From positions 1 to 8,227 of the forward strand of contig NZFT01000047.1 of the NCBI GenBank assembly GCA_002690755.1: a DNA stretch of 8,227 nt, given 5' to 3'. The notes under the pieces are model-generated. The model was not told the DNA's origin and searched no databases. It saw nothing but the letters and a program-made list of their open reading frames with translations. Source of the stretch: Phycisphaerae bacterium (GTDB lineage: Bacteria > Planctomycetota > Phycisphaerae > Phycisphaerales > SM1A02). Below, in pieces: positions 1 through 5,645 of this stretch (positions are counted from its first letter, which is position 1; every line of letters starts with the position of its first letter). Made by a program: the position numbers and the translations under genes.

Positions 1-246
1 TATTCTCCCTTATGTTTGGGTGCCTTTTTACTAACAGGCAGCGTCCGCGACCAGCTGGGGAGTTCGAGTCGCATCAGGAGCATTCCGTACGCGGAGGCGT
101 ACGACGAGGGATTCGAGGACCTGCGGGTCCGTCAGCCCGACCTCACGCGCATCAAGCGTGCGATCAACTTCCGACCGGCGATCACGATCGAGCAGACCAT
201 CGACGACATCGCCGCCGCGTTGATGCCGAATGAGGTGAAATCGTGA
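1..246 (+). CDS. NAD-dependent epimerase/dehydratase, C-terminal fragment (5' end outside window)
   Basis: The reading frame is open from the first base to the TGA at 244-246, giving about 81 residues of the C-terminus of a larger protein. The stretch GSSSRI...PYAEAYDEGFEDLR..QPDLTRIK.AINFRP matches the C-terminal substrate-side region of extended short-chain dehydrogenases that act on nucleotide sugars (UDP-glucose 4-epimerase or UDP-glucuronate decarboxylase type). In that family the GFED and R.PD..[KR]I segments recur and are followed by a helix such as TIEQTIDDIAAAL. The NAD-binding Rossmann part and the catalytic YxxxK are outside the window, so the exact substrate cannot be told. It overlaps the downstream sugar-phosphate transferase gene by four bases, which fits a polysaccharide operon. 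The homologous part seems to begin only around VRDQLGSSSRI (base 43 on); the 14 codons before it are AT-rich, with two TTA codons and a CTA, and do not look like this family. Confidence 0.8.
   Translation, partial: YSPLCLGAFLLTGSVRDQLGSSSRIRSIPYAEAYDEGFEDLRVRQPDLTRIKRAINFRPAITIEQTIDDIAAALMPNEVKS
232..237 (+). promoter_or_regulatory. Ribosome binding site for the WecA-like gene
   Basis: GAGGTG lies five bases before the GTG at 243 and within the coding end of the epimerase gene. It supports the GTG start, which overlaps the upstream TGA as GTGA and implies translational coupling of the two genes. Confidence 0.6.
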
Positions 247-1943
247 CAAGCCCGCTTTCAATCCTCGCTCAGGCATCGGCGTTCAAGATCGGTGGATTCG
301 ACGAACCCGAGGGAGTCCTGGAGAGCCTTCTGGCGATCTTCTTCAGTCGGGACTACTCGGTCGAGTTCGCCGTGGAGAAGCCGACGACCACGGAACTGCT
401 GAACGGTTTCCTGCCGGTCTTTCTCGTCGCCTTCATGGTGACCCTCTTCACCGTCCCGATCGTCCGCTGGCTCGCGATCAAGTTCGACATCGTCGATCGT
501 CCGGATGGGGATCGAAAGGTGCATACCTATCCGATCGCCTATCTCGGTGGTGCCGCGGTGTTCGCCGGCATCGCCGCCGCGATCGTCGCGAGCTATCTCC
601 TCGGCAGCGGTGGATACGACATCGTGATCGCCTACGCCTTCGTGCCTCCGGCCATCACGCTCGGCATGTTCGCGATCTTCATGACCGGGATGTTCGACGA
701 CATCCTCCACTGGGACCCGCGGTTGAAGATCGCGGGGCAGCTCATCGCGGCGGCCGCGCTCACCCTGAGCGACATCGGCACGGAGGCGACGCGGGGACTC
801 ATCAGTCCGATTCTCGGTCAGTGGTTCTCGAGCATGTCCCAGACGTTCCTGGTCGGCGTCGGTCCGGCGGTCCGCGAGGCCGCGGTCTGGAACTGGGTCG
901 ACCTCGGAGGCGAGGGTGTCGGGGAATACTGGAACTTCCTGCCGTGGCTCACGGTGGACGGCGTGTACTACTGGGTGGGAATCATCTTCATCACCGCGTT
1001 GGTGCTCGGCGCGTGCAACGCCGCGAATCTGATCGACGGTCTCGACGGTCTTCTTTCCGGTTCGGTCGGAATCATGGCAATCGGCTTCGTCGCGGTTTCG
1101 ATCATGCTCATGATCGTCGACCATCGCGAGTCCGTCGCCGCGGCCGACACGGCGATCGAGATGTCGGCCTTCGAGGAGATGCGGGCCCGTGACGGTCAGG
1201 CGGAGAAACAGGTGATCTGGGAGCGCATGCTTCCAGACGAGGATCCACCTTTCGTGCTCTCGAGCCCGGATCTCGACGGAAACGGCGTCTGGGACGAGAA
1301 CGACAGCTCCCTCATGGACGACTACCTCGAGTATCGGGCCACGCCACAGGTCGACTGGCTCGCCGGGCCGCGACTGGTGCTTTCGCTCGCGATCCTCGGG
1401 GCCTGTCTCGGTTTCCTGCCGTTCAACTTCAATCCGGCGGTCATCTTCCTCGGAGACGCCGGAAGTCTGCTCCTCGGCTATCTCTGCGCGGTCATCATTC
1501 TCTCGCTGGGCAGCGAAGGGCAGACGCACTACGTGATCGCGGGTCTGATCATCTTCGCGCTGCCGATCATGGACACGGTTCTCGCCATCCTCAGACGCAA
1601 GCTGGCGGGTCTTCCGATGTCCGTACCGGATCGGAATCACATCCATCACATCCTGCTTCGAAGTTTCAAGTCGGTGAAGAAGGCGGTCGTCGTCCTCTAC
1701 CTCATCGACCTGGTCTTCGTTCTGATCGGGGTGGGACTCGCCGCGGCGGTGGCGTTCGGGTTCGCGCGATACCTTCTCGTCTACGGGGTGGCGATCGTGT
1801 TCTTCGGCCTGGTTGGAGCGACCGCCACGAAGGCCGCGCTCCGGCACCGATGGATGATGCAGGCGAGCGAAGAGGGTGGTGGAACATCTTCTGAAGACTC
1901 CACCGTGGAAACGGTGGAGAAGCCGGACGCCGATCCGGCCTGA
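243..1943 (+). CDS. WecA/TagO-family polyprenyl-phosphate GlcNAc/HexNAc-1-phosphate transferase with enlarged outer loops
   Basis: This integral membrane enzyme is expected to transfer a sugar-1-phosphate from a UDP-sugar to undecaprenyl phosphate, the first lipid-linked step of surface polysaccharide synthesis. Family motifs appear in order: RKVH (residues 91-94) followed by LGG, the Mg-binding FDD (D152, D153), NLIDGLDG (262-269), FLGDAGS (402-408) and DRNHIHH (463-469). The HIHH motif marks the WecA/TagO branch and argues against MraY. At 566 residues it is far longer than the usual 320-380. The excess lies in an N-terminal extension of about 55 residues, a loop at about 177-241, a second loop at about 293-376, and a charged C-terminal tail. 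By alignment with E. coli WecA topology, both loops should face outwards. The second holds a calcium-loop-like motif. The GTG start is set by a good ribosome site and a four-base overlap with the epimerase gene. The sugar substrate is not determined. Confidence 0.9.
   Translation: MTSPLSILAQASAFKIGGFDEPEGVLESLLAIFFSRDYSVEFAVEKPTTTELLNGFLPVFLVAFMVTLFTVPIVRWLAIKFDIVDRPDGDRKVHTYPIAYLGGAAVFAGIAAAIVASYLLGSGGYDIVIAYAFVPPAITLGMFAIFMTGMFDDILHWDPRLKIAGQLIAAAALTLSDIGTEATRGLISPILGQWFSSMSQTFLVGVGPAVREAAVWNWVDLGGEGVGEYWNFLPWLTVDGVYYWVGIIFITALVLGACNAANLIDGLDGLLSGSVGIMAIGFVAVSIMLMIVDHRESVAAADTAIEMSAFEEMRARDGQAEKQVIWERMLPDEDPPFVLSSPDLDGNGVWDENDSSLMDDYLEYRATPQVDWLAGPRLVLSLAILGACLGFLPFNFNPAVIFLGDAGSLLLGYLCAVIILSLGSEGQTHYVIAGLIIFALPIMDTVLAILRRKLAGLPMSVPDRNHIHHILLRSFKSVKKAVVVLYLIDLVFVLIGVGLAAAVAFGFARYLLVYGVAIVFFGLVGATATKAALRHRWMMQASEEGGGTSSEDSTVETVEKPDADPA
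1269..1304 (+). other. Dockerin/EF-hand-like calcium-loop motif inside the WecA-like protein
   Basis: Residues 343-354 read DLDGNGVWDEND and are followed by SSLMDDYLEY. Acidic or Asn residues fall at positions 1, 3, 5, 9 and 12 of a 12-residue loop, with Gly at 6 and a hydrophobic residue after it, then a short amphipathic helix with Leu spacing. This matches a dockerin-type calcium loop, with Asp rather than Glu at position 12. Only one copy is seen, whereas true dockerin domains have two, so I call it dockerin-like. Calcium binding is an inference. Confidence 0.55.
1898..1939 (+). other. Two consecutive perfect hairpins at the 3' end of the WecA-like gene
   Basis: CTCCACCGT (1898-1906) and ACGGTGGAG (1911-1919) form a perfect 9-bp stem with a GGAA loop, which is of the stable GNRA type on the + strand. 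Three bases later GCCGGA (1922-1927) and TCCGGC (1934-1939) form a second perfect 6-bp stem with a 6-base loop. Both lie in the last codons before the stop at 1941-1943. There is no T-run after them, so they are not a classical intrinsic terminator. They could slow polymerase or protect the transcript 3' end. On the opposite strand the first hairpin is followed only by TCTT. Confidence 0.45.
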
Positions 1944-1968
1944 CGTTGGAAATGGAGCGGTCGCAGCA

Positions 1969-1990
1969 GCACGGCGGTGATCGACCGTGC
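1969..1990. other. Inverted repeat in the convergent intergenic region
   Basis: GCACGG (1969-1974) and CCGTGC (1985-1990) form a 6-bp stem with a 10-base loop, between the stop of the WecA-like gene and the stop of ftsI. A further small perfect inverted repeat, GAGAC-CGC-GTCTC, lies at 2042-2054 and overlaps the ftsI stop codon. Such structures between convergent genes may help end transcription from both sides, but no T-run supports this. Confidence 0.3.
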
Positions 1991-2027
1991 TTCGTCATGC
2001 TTCATCGCGCTTCATCATGCTTCATCA
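1988..2027 (+). repeat. Four-copy imperfect 10-base direct repeat between convergent genes
   Basis: Four adjacent 10-base units lie at 1988, 1998, 2008 and 2018: TGCTTCGTCA, TGCTTCATCG, CGCTTCATCA and TGCTTCATCA. Neighbouring units differ by one or two bases. They fill much of the 109-base gap between the convergent stop codons. No protein is supported here. A direct repeat this short and local probably arose by slippage; a regulatory role is not shown. Confidence 0.75.
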
Positions 2028-2052
2028 TGGGCGTCGGGTGCGAGACCGCGTC

Positions 2053-4395
2053 TCAATCCTCGGCGGCGACGATCGTCGGATCGACGTCGGGACGCACCCC
2101 GAGATACTCGAGCGAGGCCTCGAGCACGTCGAGCACCACGGGGCCGGCGGATGAACTTCCGTAGTATCCGCGGCCGTTGTTGATCTCGATGTTGAGCCCG
2201 CTCGCGACGTCGGGATCCTCCAGACAGCACGCGACGATCAATTTCGGATCCTCGAAGGGGCCGGCCCCGATGAAGCTCGAGTTGTAGTGTCCGGTGCCGT
2301 GGACGTCGCGGTCCCAGTAGCCGTCCGGCGTCCAGGTGCGTTCGCCGGTGGCGGCGCCCGTCTTCGCGACGTACCGGACCCGCTGGGCGGTGCCCGACTT
2401 GCCCCAGAGTTCGTAGCCCCGTTCGGGCCGTTCGAACTTCCGATTGACGTTCTCGACCACCCGGCGAAGCACGGTTCGGGTCTTCATCACGGTCTCGCGA
2501 TCGAGCACCTGCGAGGTCGGGACCGCCTGGATGCCGGGGGTCGTCGGTCGTATCAGTCGGAGGGCCGGCAGTCGGCCGTCGTTCCGGGCGATCGGGCAGT
2601 ACGCCCGGATCATCTGGAGCGGGGTGACCGCGATCTCCTGGCCGAAGCTGACGGTGATCTGGCTCCACAGCGGGAACCAGGTCCGCTTGCGTTCACCGGA
2701 ACGGGGGTCGGTGATGAATCGGGGCGTGATGCGGCCGGTCTGTTCGGCGGAGCCCATGTCGATGCCGGTCCGGTACGAGAATCCGAAACCTCGGAACATC
2801 TCGTGCATGCCGGCGCCGATGTCGAGCCCTCGCCTTCGGTCGTCCTCCGCCATGCGAAGCGCGACCATCGCCATGCCGGTGTTCAGGCTCTTCTCGAGGC
2901 AGGTCGACCAATCCGACTTCGACTTGCCGTAGGCGTCCCGCACCCGTCGGTTTCCACGTTCCCCCGGGAAGGAGAAGGACAGGCCGGACGTGGTGAAACC
3001 ACCGCCGGGGGTGGTGCGGCCGGATCGATCGGCGATCGTCTCTCCGGGCTTCGCGAGCCCGCGCTGGACCGCCCAGGCCCAGAACATCGTCTTGAACGTG
3101 GATCCGGGTTCGTAGACGTCGGTCCAGACCCGGTTGCGGGCGTGCGCTGCGCCGAGTTCGTCCCGGGCGGGATCGAGTGCGTTCGGAGGCCAGATCGTGG
3201 GGCCGCGACGTCGCGCCTCGGCGTTGTCGAGGATGTCGTGGGCGGCGAGCACGTCACCGGTCCGGGGATCGACGACAAGGATCCAGCCGCCGACGGCGTG
3301 GTGGGCCGCGACCGCTTCGGCCAGTCGGGTCTCGGCGATCCGCTGGATCACGAGGTCGATCGAAAGATCGACGTCGTGTCCATCGTCGCCCGGGATGTAG
3401 TCGCCGTCCCGGACTTCGGTCGCCCGACCGCGGGCGTCCTTCTGATAGGTCATTCGCCCGCGGGTCTGCTTGAGGCGGCCGTCGCGGGCGTGCTCGACGC
3501 CGGAGCGGCCGCGTTGCCGTCCTTCGGTTCCGAGGCGGGCGTTCGGCGGTTCGTAGGCGCCGACGGATCCGACGAGGGATGAGGCGAGCGTCCGGGTGTT
3601 CAATCTTCGTTCCGGACGTGCGGTGAGCACCACGCCGGGAGGCAGTTCCGAACGAAGCATCGCGAGATCGACGTCACGGAGATCCTCCGCCCGAGCCAGC
3701 CGTACGTACCGGTCGTCGAGCCCTTCGAGGATCACCGCATCCGGAAGCGTCGCCCGGAAGTCACGGAGATTCGTCGCGCGGAGATCACGAGGGCCCGCGA
3801 GCACCACCCTGGTCGCGTCGAGGTCGTTGAAGAGGATCGATTCGACGTCGGCTCGATCCATTCCGGTGGTTCGGGCGACGGCCGCCGCGAGTGGGGTGAG
3901 CGGATCCTCTTCGCCGTGTTCCGCGGCGGTGCGCATGAGGGCGGCCACGTCGACGATGATTTCCGGGCCCAGCCGATCTTCGAGCATCTCCCGGTCGATA
4001 CCGGTGTGCATCGAAACCAGCTCGGCGAGCCAGGCGATGGGATTGGCGATCGGCTCGCCGGCGTCGTTGGTGACCTTGTCGGCCGCATCCATCAGGAACT
4101 TGGGATCGACCCCGAGATCGTGACCGAGCACCGTGGTCGCGATCAGCCGGCCCTTTCGATCATAGATGTCCCCGCGTGGTCGGATCTCCGCCACGGTGGC
4201 GTGACGACGACCCATCAGGGAGAGGACGGTCTCGTCCGGCCAGACCTGCAGCTGGACCGTGCGAAGGAAGGCCGTCGCGAGCAGTGCGGTGGTTCCCCAG
4301 AGCAGGAGTTTCGCGATCCGGTCGCCTCGGGATCGAATCGAGTCGGAAGTCGATGTCGGCGCGGGATCCTCGGTCGGCTCGTCGGCTCGATGCAT
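2053..4395 (-). CDS. ftsI: Class B penicillin-binding protein, septal peptidoglycan transpeptidase (FtsI/PBP3-like)
   Basis: This 780-residue protein is predicted to cross-link septal peptidoglycan outside the cytoplasmic membrane. It has a cytoplasmic tail (1-27), one membrane helix (about 28-44), and a pedestal/dimerisation region opening with RPRGDIYDRKG (72-82). The transpeptidase domain carries the nucleophile motif S432-T-F-K435, an SxN motif seen as S503-L-N505, and K666-S-G-T669. VTPLQM before the last motif is also typical of the family. No PASTA domain follows. It is about 200 residues longer than E. coli FtsI, partly because a pedestal segment looks duplicated (194-225 and 228-259). 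The open frame continues upstream to 4920, but that part is an arginine- and proline-rich shadow of the ftsL frame. The ATG at 4395 lies just after the ftsL stop and has a ribosome site, so I chose it. It ends the leftward operon and faces the WecA-like gene tail to tail. Confidence 0.93.
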   Translation of the reverse strand: MHRADEPTEDPAPTSTSDSIRSRGDRIAKLLLWGTTALLATAFLRTVQLQVWPDETVLSLMGRRHATVAEIRPRGDIYDRKGRLIATTVLGHDLGVDPKFLMDAADKVTNDAGEPIANPIAWLAELVSMHTGIDREMLEDRLGPEIIVDVAALMRTAAEHGEEDPLTPLAAAVARTTGMDRADVESILFNDLDATRVVLAGPRDLRATNLRDFRATLPDAVILEGLDDRYVRLARAEDLRDVDLAMLRSELPPGVVLTARPERRLNTRTLASSLVGSVGAYEPPNARLGTEGRQRGRSGVEHARDGRLKQTRGRMTYQKDARGRATEVRDGDYIPGDDGHDVDLSIDLVIQRIAETRLAEAVAAHHAVGGWILVVDPRTGDVLAAHDILDNAEARRRGPTIWPPNALDPARDELGAAHARNRVWTDVYEPGSTFKTMFWAWAVQRGLAKPGETIADRSGRTTPGGGFTTSGLSFSFPGERGNRRVRDAYGKSKSDWSTCLEKSLNTGMAMVALRMAEDDRRRGLDIGAGMHEMFRGFGFSYRTGIDMGSAEQTGRITPRFITDPRSGERKRTWFPLWSQITVSFGQEIAVTPLQMIRAYCPIARNDGRLPALRLIRPTTPGIQAVPTSQVLDRETVMKTRTVLRRVVENVNRKFERPERGYELWGKSGTAQRVRYVAKTGAATGERTWTPDGYWDRDVHGTGHYNSSFIGAGPFEDPKLIVACCLEDPDVASGLNIEINNGRGYYGSSSAGPVVLDVLEASLEYLGVRPDVDPTIVAAED
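3619..3816 (-). repeat. Internal duplicated segment in the FtsI pedestal region (protein level)
   Basis: Residues 194-225 (containing VVLAGPRDLRATNL and LPDAVIL) and 228-259 (containing VRLARAEDLRDVDL and LPPGVVL) align without gaps over about 32 positions. They share the pattern V.LA...DLR...L...R..LP..V.L. The second copy occupies the place of the family's conserved LAR...LPG(V/I) segment, followed by the RR that precedes the next conserved region. The first copy therefore looks like an added, diverged duplicate. Confidence 0.55.
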
Positions 4396-4400
4396 CCGGA

Positions 4401-4844
4401 TCAACTCCCGACCCTGTCGATGTCGACGCCGGGTTCGAGGTCCGGCTCGAGCGTGGGGTCGCCGGCCGAATCGACGGCGGCGGCGAAGTCGCGCGGCGGC
4501 GAGGTCGGGACGGCGCCCGCCGCATCCTTCGATTCTCGAGTCGACGTCGGCTCCGATTCTTCGGGTCGGATCGCGGACCTTCGGAAGTCGGGGGCGAAGG
4601 GAAGTGGTTTCCAGGAGACGCCGCGGACCGCCGCGGACTCGTCCCGATAGGTTCGAAGCACCTCGGGTCGGGTCAGCTCCGCGATTCGGAGCGCCTTCGC
4701 CTGGAGGTCGTGTTCCAATCGGCTGATCTCGCGTCGTAGCACGGTCTGGGTGGCGAAGACGTCGCGTTCCTGCTGGCGAAGCACCAGCAGACCGCAGGCG
4801 GTGCCGCCGAGGGTGAGGACGATGAGGATCAGCTTCCAGAACAT
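4401..4844 (-). CDS. ftsL: FtsL-like bitopic division protein
   Basis: The product has 147 residues. It starts with a membrane helix (about 3-21, WKLILIVLTLGG...), followed by a segment rich in charged and Leu/Ala residues (about 23-60, including RREISRLEHDLQAKALRIAEL) that should form a coiled coil. This is the FtsL/DivIC layout: one N-terminal helix, then an extracytoplasmic leucine-zipper-like stretch. FtsL sequences are poorly conserved, so the call rests on this layout and on position between rsmH and ftsI, where ftsL normally lies. The family role is to form a complex with FtsB and FtsQ and help activate FtsW-FtsI at the septum. The C-terminal 70 residues are acidic, Pro/Ser-rich and probably disordered, which makes the protein longer than the usual 90-120. 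The stop is five bases from the ftsI ATG. No strong ribosome site is seen before its own ATG. Confidence 0.7.
   Translation of the reverse strand: MFWKLILIVLTLGGTACGLLVLRQQERDVFATQTVLRREISRLEHDLQAKALRIAELTRPEVLRTYRDESAAVRGVSWKPLPFAPDFRRSAIRPEESEPTSTRESKDAAGAVPTSPPRDFAAAVDSAGDPTLEPDLEPGVDIDRVGS
4405..4409 (-). promoter_or_regulatory. Ribosome binding site for ftsI
   Basis: On the minus strand GGGAG ends nine bases before the ATG at 4395, inside the last codons of the ftsL-like gene. It supports the ATG over the longer open frame and suggests coupling of the two genes. Confidence 0.5.
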
Positions 4845-4873
4845 GGAGTGGTTCGAACCCTGTCGAAGGTCGT

Positions 4874-5560
4874 TCAGCGATCGGGGAGTTGGAGCTTCTG
4901 TCCCGGCTGCAGGGAGTCACCGTTCAAGCGGTTTCGCCGCTTGATCTCGGGATAACGACGGGCATCACCGAGTTCACGCCCGGCGATCGAACTGAGCGAG
5001 TCGCCGGCACGGACGGTGTAGGTGCGAGCGTCCGCGACCTCGCGGACCCGGCGATCATCGGTGCGGACGGAAGGGTCGGGGATCACGAGGCGAATGCCGG
5101 ATCGGAGCCGATCGGGGTTGGGAAGCACGCCGCGATTGGCATCGGCGATCTGCTTCCAGCGTCGCACGGTCTTGAAGTACTGCTTCGAGATGTCCTGAAG
5201 CGTCTCGCCCGATCGCACCACGTGGACGACGCGTTCCGGGGCTTGAGTCGCCGGTCGCTCGACGATCGGGTCCGGTTCGATGCTGATCTCGGGTTCGAGA
5301 ACGACTTCCGCGGCCCGTGGCCGCGATTCGTTCCTGATCGGAGTGGTTCGGGGCGCGGCCGGTGCGACCGCTTGATCACGAAACGGGGCACGGGGCGTGG
5401 CCGCGAGGGTGAGTGGTTGATTCCAGTCGCTGGTGACCGCATTCTGCGGCAGGAGATCGTCCGATTGCGTGGTGGCCGAGAGATGGTCGGTCACGAGGAT
5501 TCCGACGAAGAGGATCAGGCCGAAGCCGACCACCAGTGCAAGCTTGTGATCTCGGGTCAT
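4874..5560 (-). CDS. Membrane-anchored protein with two LysM domains
   Basis: The 228-residue product has an N-terminal membrane helix or uncleaved signal anchor (about 7-24, LALVVGFGLILFVGILVT). A Pro/Ala-rich linker (about 30-110) and two LysM domains follow: 112-160 (VHVVRSGETLQDISKQYF ... GIRLVIP) and 179-226 (YTVRAGDSLSSIAGRELG ... GQKLQLP). LysM domains bind the glycan chains of peptidoglycan, so the protein probably tethers the membrane to the wall or acts in its remodelling. No enzymatic domain is visible. It sits between rsmH and the ftsL-like gene, 29 bases upstream of the latter, so a role at the division site is a reasonable inference. The ATG start has a purine-rich AGGGA (minus strand, 5573-5577) with a long 12-base spacing. 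Confidence 0.88.
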   Translation of the reverse strand: MTRDHKLALVVGFGLILFVGILVTDHLSATTQSDDLLPQNAVTSDWNQPLTLAATPRAPFRDQAVAPAAPRTTPIRNESRPRAAEVVLEPEISIEPDPIVERPATQAPERVVHVVRSGETLQDISKQYFKTVRRWKQIADANRGVLPNPDRLRSGIRLVIPDPSVRTDDRRVREVADARTYTVRAGDSLSSIAGRELGDARRYPEIKRRNRLNGDSLQPGQKLQLPDR

Positions 5561-5645
5561 GTGTGGTCAGCGTCCCTGCTGTCGGGGCGACCTCGCGGGC
5601 CGCCGTTGTTTCAATCCGCTTCCCGCGCGGGTGAGGTCCGCAACC
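5561..5645 (-). other. 85-base gap between rsmH and the LysM gene with a bulged inverted repeat
   Basis: GACCTC at 5589-5594 pairs with GAGGTC at 5633-5638, and GCGGG at 5595-5599 pairs with CCCGC at 5622-5626, leaving a six-base bulge on one side. A perfect 10-base palindrome, CCCGCGCGGG, lies at 5622-5631. No T-run follows, and in GC-rich DNA such pairing may be chance. I see no small gene here. This is the longest gap inside the rsmH-ftsI group. Confidence 0.25.

Noticed and set aside
258..1847. 529-codon open frame on the minus strand opposite the WecA-like gene
   Set aside because: It is rich in Arg, Asp, Glu and His with no domain or hydrophobic core, as expected from the antisense of a GC-rich gene, and the + strand gene has clear family motifs.
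1944..2052. Classical intrinsic terminator between the convergent genes
   Set aside because: Stems exist, but no T-run follows on either strand.
2287..3582. 431-codon open frame on the + strand opposite ftsI
   Set aside because: Low-complexity Gly/Arg/Asp/Ala content, no recognisable motif; it is the antisense shadow of the transpeptidase domain.
4396..4920. N-terminal extension of ftsI to an ATG at 4920
   Set aside because: This part overlaps the whole ftsL-like gene in another frame and codes an Arg/Pro-rich string without a signal; the ATG at 4395 has a ribosome site and a normal PBP N-terminus.
5589..5638. Riboswitch or attenuator before the LysM gene
   Set aside because: Only a bulged inverted repeat is seen, no conserved riboswitch core, and such pairing is common by chance in GC-rich DNA.
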